DNA from: GCA-002704185 sp902588515
GTDB taxonomy: Bacteria > Pseudomonadota > Alphaproteobacteria > Pelagibacterales > Pelagibacteraceae
DNA: 64,000 nt
Direction of reading: 5' to 3'
Assembly (NCBI GenBank): GCA_902588515.1
Contig: CACIPP010000003.1
Span: 59,082-123,081 of the forward strand
Both the position numbers and the translations under genes were made by a program. Shown here piece after piece: positions 26,089 through 33,487 of the stretch (positions within the stretch are counted from its first letter, which is position 1; every line of letters starts with the position of its first letter). The notes beneath the pieces are model-generated. The model had not been told where the DNA came from. It did no database searches and saw nothing but the letters and a program-made list of their open reading frames with translations.

Positions 26089-26847
26089 TTAATTTTTATT
26101 TAAAGTAAATATTTCGTACCCATTGTCTGTTATACCAACAGTATGTTCAAATTGTGCTGATAAGGATTTATCCCTAGTCACTGCGGTCCATCCATCTTTT
26201 AATACTTTTGTTTCAAATTTACCCTCATTAATCATAGGTTCAATCGTAAAAACCATACCCTCTTCTAATATTGGACCTTCGTTTTTATCACCATAATGTA
26301 AAACGTTCGGCTCTTCATGAAAGTTTTTACCCACACCATGTCCACAAAACTCTCGAACAACAGAAAATCCTTTTTCCTCCGCAAAACTTTGAATTACATG
26401 ACCGATATTTCCAAAATGAATACCTGGTTTTAAAATTTTTATTGATCTATTTAAACACTCTTTGGTGACATTAATTAAATTTTTAGCTTTTACCGAAATA
26501 TCTCCTACACAAAACATTTTTGAACAATCTCCATGAAAACCGTCTAAGTAAGCTGTCACATCTATATTTAATATATCTCCATTCTTTAACTCTTTGTCAG
26601 AGGGAATGCCATGACACACTACATGATTTATTGAGGTGCAAATTGATTTTGGATACCCCCTGTAAAACAGCGGGGCAGGGTATGCATTGTGATCTCTTAA
26701 AAAATTTTTTATTATTTCATCTATTCTTTGTGTTGAAATTCCCGGCAAAATTTTATCTTTAATATTGTCCAAAGCCATCGCCGCTAACTGACCTGCTTTT
26801 CTTAATTTAACAAAATCACTTTCATTATATTTTTTTATTGAACTCAT
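26089..26847 (-). CDS. map: Methionine aminopeptidase, type I
   Basis: Removes the initiator methionine from new proteins (252 aa). The five metal ligands of the pita-bread fold are visible: Asp in NIDVTAYLDGFHGDCS (two aspartates, near residues 95 and 106), His in GHGVGKNFHEEPN near 169, Glu in TIEPMIN and Glu in SAQFEHTVGI near 233. It lacks the N-terminal zinc/SH3 extension of longer type I enzymes. It sits between sfsA and purB with gaps of 4 and 0 bp. Confidence 0.97.
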   Translation of the reverse strand: MSSIKKYNESDFVKLRKAGQLAAMALDNIKDKILPGISTQRIDEIIKNFLRDHNAYPAPLFYRGYPKSICTSINHVVCHGIPSDKELKNGDILNIDVTAYLDGFHGDCSKMFCVGDISVKAKNLINVTKECLNRSIKILKPGIHFGNIGHVIQSFAEEKGFSVVREFCGHGVGKNFHEEPNVLHYGDKNEGPILEEGMVFTIEPMINEGKFETKVLKDGWTAVTRDKSLSAQFEHTVGITDNGYEIFTLNKN

Positions 26848-26851
26848 GAAC

Positions 26852-27547
26852 TTAATTTATAATTTTAATTTTTTTTTCTAATTCAATTTTTTTACTATTT
26901 ACTTTACATGAGTAAGCAATAAATTTCACACCTTTTTTCTTATTTTTCTTATATGCCTCATAGTACTTATGATCTATATCTTTCGCTATTTTAAAAAAAT
27001 TACAATCTTCGCGTTGTATAAGAAATATAACAACAGCATCGAAACCATGTTTCATTGATAATCCTAATTTTTTTATGTGTTTAAGGCCCCTAGAAGTAAT
27101 TGAGTCTGGAAATTCTGCAATTCCTTGCTCTCTCGAGAGAGTAACATTTTTAACTTCTAAAAATACTTTTCTATTATTTATTTTAAGTTCAAAATCAAAT
27201 CTAGTATCACTCGAATAAACAACCTCACGTTTCAATTTACGAATTTTTTTAAATTCAATAATTTTTCCTTTAAGCAAAGCTTCTTCTATGATTTTGTTGG
27301 CGATTAAAGTATTTACCCCTACATTACTTTTGCCATCATTAATAATTTCTAAAGTATATTTTAATTTTCTTTTTATATTATCACTTTTTGAAATCCATGA
27401 TTTATTACCTTTTTTTAACAATCCAAGCATTGAACCTGAATTAGGACAGTGTGCTGTTAAAATTTTACTATTTTTTTTCACATCTGCAAAAAATCTCTTA
27501 TATCTTTTTTCAAATTTTACAGGTATTAGTTTTTTCTTAAATATCAT
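26852..27547 (-). CDS. sfsA: SfsA family protein
   Basis: SfsA (sugar fermentation stimulation) family, 231 aa, with an OB-fold N-terminus followed by a nuclease-like alpha/beta domain. Its true role is unsettled; E. coli SfsA was described as DNA binding. Seen: RYKRFFADV, LTAHCPNSGSMLGLL near residue 34, GVNTLIANKIIEEAL near 77, and the PD-(D/E)XK-like SDTRFDFEL followed by FLEVKNVTLS near 130. The start matches the family N-terminus exactly and leaves no base between its start codon and that of cinA on the other strand (27545-27550 reads CATATG). Confidence 0.93.
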   Translation of the reverse strand: MIFKKKLIPVKFEKRYKRFFADVKKNSKILTAHCPNSGSMLGLLKKGNKSWISKSDNIKRKLKYTLEIINDGKSNVGVNTLIANKIIEEALLKGKIIEFKKIRKLKREVVYSSDTRFDFELKINNRKVFLEVKNVTLSREQGIAEFPDSITSRGLKHIKKLGLSMKHGFDAVVIFLIQREDCNFFKIAKDIDHKYYEAYKKNKKKGVKFIAYSCKVNSKKIELEKKIKIIN

Positions 27548-28288
27548 ATGAATAATAATAAAGATATTACATCATCTATTATAATAATTGGAAATGAAAT
27601 TTTATCTGGAAGAACTCAAGATAAAAATACTTCAACTTTAGCAAAATGGCTAAATAAGAAGGGTATTTTAGTTAAGGAAGTGAGAATTGTTGCGGACAAT
27701 ATTAATGAAATTATTTATCATGTTAGAGATTTAAAAGATAAGTTTAATTATGTTTTCACTACAGGAGGGATCGGCCCCACTCATGATGATATTACAGCAG
27801 AAGCTATATCTGTTGCGTTTGATCAGAATTATGTCTATCACAAAAAAGCCTATCAAATATTAGAAAATTTCTACAATAAAAAAAACTTTAATGATGGTAG
27901 AAAAAAAATGTCAAAAATGCCAGAGAAAGCAAAATTAATTCCTAATCCAAAAACATTTGCAGCAGGTTTTTATGTCCAAAATGTATTTGTTTTACCAGGT
28001 GTTCCAGAAATATTAAATGCGATGATTAGTGAATTAGATAAAATTATTCCCAATAGTTCAGAAATCCTTTCTATTTCATGTGATTTAATAACAAAAGAAA
28101 GTGAAATTGCAGATGAATTAAAAAATATTCAAAAAAATTTTGAAAAAGTCGTCGATATTGGCAGTTATCCTTTTTTTAATAATTTGAATTCTGGCACATC
28201 AATTGTGATGAGATCAAAAAATCAAAAAAAGCTTTTAGAATGCGAGAAAATTGTTAGAAAATTATTTTCAAATTTGTTAAAAAAATAA
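27548..28288 (+). CDS. cinA: CinA-type molybdopterin-binding domain protein
   Basis: A 246-residue protein equivalent to the N-terminal (MoCF/COG1058) domain of CinA, linked in other bacteria to ADP-ribose or NMN metabolism. Seen: IIIIGNEILSGRTQDKNT near residue 10, the VFTTGGIGPTHDDITAEA signature near 73, KMPEKAKLIPNP near 121 and VFVLPGVPEILNAM near 145. The C-terminal NMN deamidase (PncC) domain of full CinA is absent. It is divergent from sfsA with a zero-base gap, so its promoter must lie inside sfsA unless the true start is further in. No clear ribosome binding site is visible. Confidence 0.87.
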   Translation: MNNNKDITSSIIIIGNEILSGRTQDKNTSTLAKWLNKKGILVKEVRIVADNINEIIYHVRDLKDKFNYVFTTGGIGPTHDDITAEAISVAFDQNYVYHKKAYQILENFYNKKNFNDGRKKMSKMPEKAKLIPNPKTFAAGFYVQNVFVLPGVPEILNAMISELDKIIPNSSEILSISCDLITKESEIADELKNIQKNFEKVVDIGSYPFFNNLNSGTSIVMRSKNQKKLLECEKIVRKLFSNLLKK

Positions 28289-28425
28289 TTTCCTATAAAA
28301 TTTTACAAATCTTCCGTAAATAAACTAAAATTCACTATATCTGCTATATTTACCTTTATAGTTGCATACGGTTACTTTTTTGGTTTTTTTTGTTAGTATT
28401 TGCATACTAATAGGAGGGACATAAA
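28289..28425 (+). promoter_or_regulatory. proX upstream region with inverted and direct repeats
   Basis: This 137-base leader contains TTGCATAC twice (28362-28369 and 28400-28407, 38 bp apart), long T runs, and an inverted repeat TTAGTAT/ATACTAA (28393-28399 and 28404-28410, 4-nt loop). The repeat ends 1 base before an unusually good Shine-Dalgarno sequence, AGGAGG at 28412-28417. The hairpin or a protein bound to it could control access to the ribosome site (inference). No known riboswitch fold was recognised. Confidence 0.5.
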
Positions 28426-29376
28426 GTGAAACTACTACGAATAGTACTATGTATATTGTCGGTTGTAGCATTAAGCTTTAGTGCAAATGCTAAGACAATT
28501 AAGATGGCAAAAGCCAATTGGGATACTGGTTATTTTCAAGCTGAAATTTATAAAATGGCGCTTGAAGAACTTGGTTATAAGGTTGCGAAACCGCAAGCAA
28601 TCAAACCTTCGGTTTTTTACGTTGCGGCAGCTCAAGGCGATATAGATCTTTGGGTTAACGGTTGGTTCTCAACACATGACACTTATATTAAAGAAGCAAA
28701 AGGAAAAGTAAAACCTGTAGGTTACGTAATGAAAAAAGGTGGACTACAAGGATACTTAATTGACAAGAGAACTGCAGACAAACTTAATATTAAAAGTGTT
28801 ATGGATATAAAAAAACACGCCAAGACCTTTGATGCAAATGGAGATGGAAAAGCAGACATGGTTGCATGTCCACCAGGGTGGGGATGTGAAAAGCAAATAA
28901 CTAAACATTTTGCTGAACTTAAATTAGGTGAGTTTATTAACCCTGTTAAAGCTGAGTATTCTGCTTCTATGGCTGACGCTATAGCAAGGTATAAAAATGG
29001 AAAATCAGTTCTATTTTATACTTGGACACCAAATTGGACAGTTGGAGCGCTTAAACTTGGTAAAGATGTTGTTTGGATTGAAGTTCCATATTCTAAGACC
29101 AAGGCGACAAAAGTAAATAATGCAACCAAGTCTTCAATTAATTTGGGTTTTGGTGCTGATGATATTAGACCAGCGGCAAATGTAGATTTTTTAAAGAAAA
29201 ATCCTAAAGTTGAAAAATTACTTAAAGTAGCTTCCATACCTTTAGCAGATATATCTGCACAGAATATGAAAATGAATAAAGGTGAAAAAAGTGAAAGAGA
29301 TGTAAAGAGGCACGCTAAAGAGTGGGTGAAAGCAAATAAAAGCACCTTTGATGGTTGGATTAAAAAAGCTAAATAA
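28426..29376 (+). CDS. proX: Glycine betaine/proline-type ABC transporter substrate-binding protein
   Basis: Periplasmic binding protein (316 aa) of the ProX/OpuAC family for quaternary amines such as glycine betaine, used as osmolytes or carbon and nitrogen sources. A signal peptide spans residues 1-22 with likely cleavage at SANA|KTI. The mature part shows ANWDTGYFQAEIYKMAL, DLWVNGWFSTHDTYIKEAKG near 71 and VACPPGWGCEKQITKH near 146, with aromatic residues suited to a trimethylammonium cage. The GTG start is supported by AGGAGG 8 nt upstream. proW follows after 2 bp; no ATPase gene is adjacent. Confidence 0.93.
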   Translation: MKLLRIVLCILSVVALSFSANAKTIKMAKANWDTGYFQAEIYKMALEELGYKVAKPQAIKPSVFYVAAAQGDIDLWVNGWFSTHDTYIKEAKGKVKPVGYVMKKGGLQGYLIDKRTADKLNIKSVMDIKKHAKTFDANGDGKADMVACPPGWGCEKQITKHFAELKLGEFINPVKAEYSASMADAIARYKNGKSVLFYTWTPNWTVGALKLGKDVVWIEVPYSKTKATKVNNATKSSINLGFGADDIRPAANVDFLKKNPKVEKLLKVASIPLADISAQNMKMNKGEKSERDVKRHAKEWVKANKSTFDGWIKKAK

Positions 29377-29378
29377 TT

Positions 29379-30218
29379 TTGGACTTTTTAAACCCATCAA
29401 AATATGCCTATTTACCAATAGCTGAATGGATAGAAAAATATGTTAAAGAGTGGTTGTTTGAACAACGACCGCTCTTTAAAAAAATATCAGTTCCAATAGA
29501 CAATGTTCTAAATTCACTGGATTTTTTTTTTAATTTCGTCCCTCTACCGATAGTAATAATCTTTTTTACTTTTGCTGCTTATAAAACCAATAGTTTAAAA
29601 TTTGCGATCTTCACTTTTCTAAGTTTAATTTTTATCGATTTATTAGATATTTGGGAGGAAACAATGACAACTATGGCTATGATTATAACAGCCGTTATTT
29701 TCTGCTGCTTTATAGGAATACCTTTGGGCATTCTCTCGTCGAGAAGTAACTTTTTCGAAGCCTCACTCAGACCAGCTTTAGATGTAATGCAAACTATACC
29801 AAGCTTTGTATATTTAATACCAGTTGTTATGCTTTTTGGGGTTGGCTTAACACCCGGAGTAGTAGCAATTATAATATTTGCTCTGCCACCTGTGATAAGG
29901 CTTACTAATCTTGGATTAAGACAAGTTAGCAAAGGAGTAATAGATGCAGGAAAAGCTTTGGGTTGTAACAAATTAACTATACTTTTAAAAATTGAATTAC
30001 CATTAGCTTTAAAAAGTATATTAGCTGGTGTTAATCAAACCTTAATGTTGTCTTTATCAATGGCAGTTATTGCAGCTTTAATAGGTGCAGGTGGTTTAGG
30101 TTTAACTGTTTATGTAGCATTAGGAAGATTGGACATAGGCCAGGCTTTTGTTGGAGGGTTAGGTATCGTCTTAATAGCTATAATATTTGACAGAATTACT
30201 CAAAAACTTGTGAAATAA
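29379..30218 (+). CDS. proW: Glycine betaine/proline-type ABC transporter permease
   Basis: Inner-membrane permease (279 aa) for the ProX-bound ligand, with about six hydrophobic segments. Seen: SLDFFFNFVPLPIVII near residue 49, the conserved WEETMTTMAMIITAV start of the transport domain near 91, LDVMQTIPSFVYLIPVVMLFGVG near 134 and the EAA-type loop DAGKALGCNKLTILLKIELP near 189, which contacts the ATPase. The likely start is TTG at 29379, 2 bp after the proX stop, because no in-frame ATG precedes the conserved core. A ProV-type ATPase is not encoded on either side. Confidence 0.92.
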   Translation: MDFLNPSKYAYLPIAEWIEKYVKEWLFEQRPLFKKISVPIDNVLNSLDFFFNFVPLPIVIIFFTFAAYKTNSLKFAIFTFLSLIFIDLLDIWEETMTTMAMIITAVIFCCFIGIPLGILSSRSNFFEASLRPALDVMQTIPSFVYLIPVVMLFGVGLTPGVVAIIIFALPPVIRLTNLGLRQVSKGVIDAGKALGCNKLTILLKIELPLALKSILAGVNQTLMLSLSMAVIAALIGAGGLGLTVYVALGRLDIGQAFVGGLGIVLIAIIFDRITQKLVK

Positions 30219-30267
30219 TAAAATTACTATTTGTTAAATAATTCAATTTTCTGTAAGTAAAATATTT

Positions 30268-30654
30268 ATGAAAATATTAGGTTTAGGTGTAGATATTGTC
30301 AATATAACAAGAGTAGATAATATTATAAATTATAAAAAAAAAAAATTTTTAAAAAAAACTTTTAAAAATAATGAATTTAAAAATAAAAAAATCAACAAAT
30401 TTACAGTTGCAAAAAAATTTGCTGCAAAAGAAGCCTTTTCTAAAGCAATTGGAACTGGTATTGGAAAATTTGTTTCATTTAAAGAAATAAGTGTTTTAAA
30501 TAAATCTAATGGATCTCCGTATATTAAAATAACAAAAAATCTTGAAAAAAAAATTGAAAAAAAGATGAAATCTAAAAATATTAAAATACACTTAAGTATA
30601 TCTGATGATTTTCCTTGGGCTATTGCTTTTGTTATTATATCTAGGGAAATATGA
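30268..30654 (+). CDS. acpS: Holo-[acyl-carrier-protein] synthase
   Basis: Transfers 4'-phosphopantetheine from CoA to apo-ACP, activating it for fatty acid synthesis (128 aa). The two Mg-binding signatures are present: GLGVDIVNITR with D9, and FAAKEAFSKAIGTGIGKF with E55. It opens a tightly overlapped cluster with lepB, rnc, era and recO, an order common in alphaproteobacteria. It overlaps lepB by 4 bp. Confidence 0.96.
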   Translation: MKILGLGVDIVNITRVDNIINYKKKKFLKKTFKNNEFKNKKINKFTVAKKFAAKEAFSKAIGTGIGKFVSFKEISVLNKSNGSPYIKITKNLEKKIEKKMKSKNIKIHLSISDDFPWAIAFVIISREI

Positions 30655-31376
30655 AAAAAAAAATAATAGAAAATTTTAATAGCATTATAATAGCTATTTT
30701 TTTAGCAATTTTAATTAGAACATTCTTATTACAGCCGTTCTACATTCCTTCATCTTCAATGGAAAACACATTATTAATAGGAGATAGATTGTTTGTTACT
30801 AAATATAGTTATGGTTATAGTAGACACTCTTTCCCCTTTAGTATTGGACTCTTAAAAAAGAGAATATTATTTAAAGAGCCTAACAGAGGAGATGTTATAG
30901 TATTTAAAACTCCTGCAGATAATCGAACAGACTATATTAAAAGATTAATTGGAAAGTCAGGAGACAAAATACAATTTATTAGCGGAGATTTATATATTAA
31001 TAATAACAAAATTATAAAAACTTTTGTTAAAAATTCCAAAATTTATTGTGGCAATGAAGAAGTAAATGTGAAAATTTACAAAGAACAAATATCAACAAAA
31101 AATAATTATAAAATTGCATACTTTTCAACAGGTTCATTTACAGACTCCGATGTGTATGTAGTACCAAAAAATCATTATTTTTTTTTAGGTGACAATAGAG
31201 ATTGTTCATCAGATAGCCGTTATTTGACAAGAGTAGGATATGTTAAAAAAGAAAATTTAGTAGGAAAAGCAAGATTTTTATTTTTTTCCAATGATAAAAC
31301 GAAAGGTAACTTTTTTACCTTCTGGAAATGGCATAATTCTATAAGATTCGAAAGGATATTAAAAAAAATCAATTAA
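30651..31376 (+). CDS. lepB: Signal peptidase I
   Basis: Membrane serine protease that removes signal peptides from exported proteins (241 aa). One N-terminal membrane segment (about residues 9-27) precedes the catalytic serine S36 in PSSSMENTL. The general base is K97 in DYIKRLIGKSGD, and the GDNRDCSSDSRY box lies near 182. It overlaps acpS by 4 bp and rnc by 1 bp. Confidence 0.96.
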   Translation: MKKKIIENFNSIIIAIFLAILIRTFLLQPFYIPSSSMENTLLIGDRLFVTKYSYGYSRHSFPFSIGLLKKRILFKEPNRGDVIVFKTPADNRTDYIKRLIGKSGDKIQFISGDLYINNNKIIKTFVKNSKIYCGNEEVNVKIYKEQISTKNNYKIAYFSTGSFTDSDVYVVPKNHYFFLGDNRDCSSDSRYLTRVGYVKKENLVGKARFLFFSNDKTKGNFFTFWKWHNSIRFERILKKIN

Positions 31377-32050
31377 TGAATAAAATAGAAATTGAACAAA
31401 TCGAGAAAATAATAGGAATTAAATTTAATAAAAAAAAAATTTTAGAACAGGCTTTTATTCATAAAAGCGTTTCAAAGGCAATCGAGATTAATAACGAACG
31501 TCTTGAATTTTTAGGTGATAGAGTATTAGGGTTAGTAATTGCAGGTAATTTAAATAAAATTTATCCAACGGATACTGAAGGACAATTGGATAAAAAATTG
31601 GCTTTGTTAGTTAATAAATCTACATGTGCTAAAATAGTACAAGATTTAAAATTAAATAACTTTCTCAATCTCAGTAAATCGCAAAAGAAGAGCAAATTTG
31701 GAAATGAAAAAATATTCGGGGATTTATGTGAGTCTCTAATAGGTGCAGTATATCTTGATCAAGGTTTCGAGATTGCTAATAAAGTTGTTCTAAAATTGTG
31801 GAAAAATAAATTTAATAAAATATCAGGTAATATTATAGATCCAAAAACTAAATTACAAGAATACTCATTAAAAAAATTTAAAAAATTACCAATTTATAAA
31901 AATATTTCAAATCATGGACCATCTCATAAACCAATTTTTAAAGTATCGGTAAATATAACGGGATCCAAAGCTTATATCGCTGAGGGAAGATCAAAAAAAA
32001 TAGCCCAGTCTTTAGCTGCAAAGAAACTATTACAAAGTTTAAAAATATGA
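31376..32050 (+). CDS. rnc: Ribonuclease III
   Basis: Double-strand-specific endoribonuclease for rRNA and mRNA processing (224 aa). The catalytic signature NERLEFLGDRVLGLVI gives E44 and D48, and the second acidic cluster is in FGDLCESLIGAVYLD near 114. A C-terminal dsRNA-binding domain runs from about 152 to the end (KLQEYSLKKF...AKKLL). It overlaps lepB by 1 bp and era by 4 bp, an order often seen for rnc-era. Confidence 0.97.
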   Translation: MNKIEIEQIEKIIGIKFNKKKILEQAFIHKSVSKAIEINNERLEFLGDRVLGLVIAGNLNKIYPTDTEGQLDKKLALLVNKSTCAKIVQDLKLNNFLNLSKSQKKSKFGNEKIFGDLCESLIGAVYLDQGFEIANKVVLKLWKNKFNKISGNIIDPKTKLQEYSLKKFKKLPIYKNISNHGPSHKPIFKVSVNITGSKAYIAEGRSKKIAQSLAAKKLLQSLKI

Positions 32051-32862
32051 AATCATCTTTAGTTTCAATAATAGGTCCAACAAATTCCGGAAAATCAACA
32101 CTGCTTAATGCTTTAAATAAAAAAAAAATATCAATCGTTTCACATAAAGTTCAAACTACAAATTTAAACATTCGTGCCAAAATAAGGTTTAAAGATAGCA
32201 ATATTATATTTATAGATACACCTGGTTTTTATAGCAAAAAAAATAATGTTAATTTTATTAATACTGCAAATGAAGCAATAAAAACGTCAGATATAGTTTG
32301 TGTATTAATTGATATAAAATCAAAATTGGATTTTCTAAACGATATAAAAGATAGAATTATAAAAGTTAATAAACCTAAAATTTTAATTTTTAATAAAATT
32401 GATTTAGTTTCAAAAACTTATGTAATTAAGAAAGTTGAAAAAATCGAATTTTTAAATATTTTTCAAGATATATTTTATATTTCTGCACTTAAAGAGATAA
32501 GTTTAAATAATTTTTTACAATACATATATAAAAATTCGAAACAAAACAAAAGATATAATCTAGAAAAAAAACATACAATGTCTAAGAGCAAATTTTTTGC
32601 TGAAATTACAAGAGAGGCAATATTTAGGTTTACAAATCAAGAAATACCTTATCAAACAAACGTGATAACACAAAAAATAATTAGAACAAAATCTGTGAAG
32701 ATTTATCAAAATCTTGTAGTTAAAAATAAAAATCAACAGAGAATTATTATAGGCAAGTCTGGAAAAATGCTTAAATTGATTGGTCAATACTCCAGAAAAC
32801 AACTAGAAGAAATATTAAAATCAAAAGTACATTTATTTCTTAACGTTATCGTTGGTAATTAG
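32047..32862 (+). CDS. era: GTPase Era
   Basis: Ribosome-assembly GTPase that binds the 3' end of 16S rRNA (271 aa). G motifs: GPTNSGKST at 10-18 (G1, with Thr where Val is common), DTPGFY near 58 (G3) and NKID near 116 (G4). The C-terminal KH domain is shown by QRIIIGKSGKMLKLIGQYSRKQLE near 232. It overlaps rnc by 4 bp, and recO begins 1 bp after it. Confidence 0.96.
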   Translation: MKSSLVSIIGPTNSGKSTLLNALNKKKISIVSHKVQTTNLNIRAKIRFKDSNIIFIDTPGFYSKKNNVNFINTANEAIKTSDIVCVLIDIKSKLDFLNDIKDRIIKVNKPKILIFNKIDLVSKTYVIKKVEKIEFLNIFQDIFYISALKEISLNNFLQYIYKNSKQNKRYNLEKKHTMSKSKFFAEITREAIFRFTNQEIPYQTNVITQKIIRTKSVKIYQNLVVKNKNQQRIIIGKSGKMLKLIGQYSRKQLEEILKSKVHLFLNVIVGN

Positions 32863-32863
32863 A

Positions 32864-33487
32864 ATGATTTGGACGGATGAAGGATATTTAGTAAAGCTAG
32901 TTAATTATTCTGAAAATTCGATAATAGCAAATTTTTTTACAAACAATCATGGTTATTATAGTGGAATTATCTATGGTGGAAATTCAAAAAAATATAAAAA
33001 TAAATTGCAAATTGGAAATAAATTACACTTACATTACAAGTCAAAAACTGAAGACTCCTTAGGATATTTTAATTGTGAATTATTGACTTCAAATGGATTT
33101 TTATATTTTAATGATAAAAAAAAATTATTAATTTTTAACTCTATTTTTGAAATTTCCTCAAAAATTTTTCCTGAAAGACAATCTTTTAATAAAATTTACA
33201 ATTCACTTGATAATTTAATTAATAATTTTGATGAAGATCCACTTAAAAAATTTGTTTTATGGGAATATGATACTTTATGTGATTTAGGCTATGGTTATGA
33301 CGATCAAGATAATATTAAAAAAAGTTATATACCTTCATTGTTATTAGATAGAAAATCAGATTATATTTTTAATGATTTAAAAAATATTTTGGATATAAAT
33401 AAAAATATTTATGATAAACAATTTAATGATAAAAATATTAAATTCTATTATAGAAATATGTTAAATTCGCTTTTTTATAATGAGTAA
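32864..33487 (+). CDS. recO: DNA repair protein RecO
   Basis: Recombination mediator that loads RecA onto SSB-coated single strands (207 aa). The N-terminal OB-fold is recognisable by WTDEGYLVKLVNYSENSIIANFFT and HGYYSGIIYGG, followed by a helical domain (LKKFVLWEYDTLCDLGYGYD). No four-cysteine zinc finger is seen. I use the ATG at 32864 rather than an in-frame TTG at 32852 inside era. It overlaps parC by 8 bp. The match is weak by eye but position after era is standard. Confidence 0.87.
   Translation: MIWTDEGYLVKLVNYSENSIIANFFTNNHGYYSGIIYGGNSKKYKNKLQIGNKLHLHYKSKTEDSLGYFNCELLTSNGFLYFNDKKKLLIFNSIFEISSKIFPERQSFNKIYNSLDNLINNFDEDPLKKFVLWEYDTLCDLGYGYDDQDNIKKSYIPSLLLDRKSDYIFNDLKNILDINKNIYDKQFNDKNIKFYYRNMLNSLFYNE

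Noticed and set aside
28289..28425. A known riboswitch (glycine, SAM-V or similar) in the proX leader
   Set aside because: The stretch is A/T-rich, has only one short stem and lacks the conserved cores of those classes; only a repeat-bearing leader is claimed.
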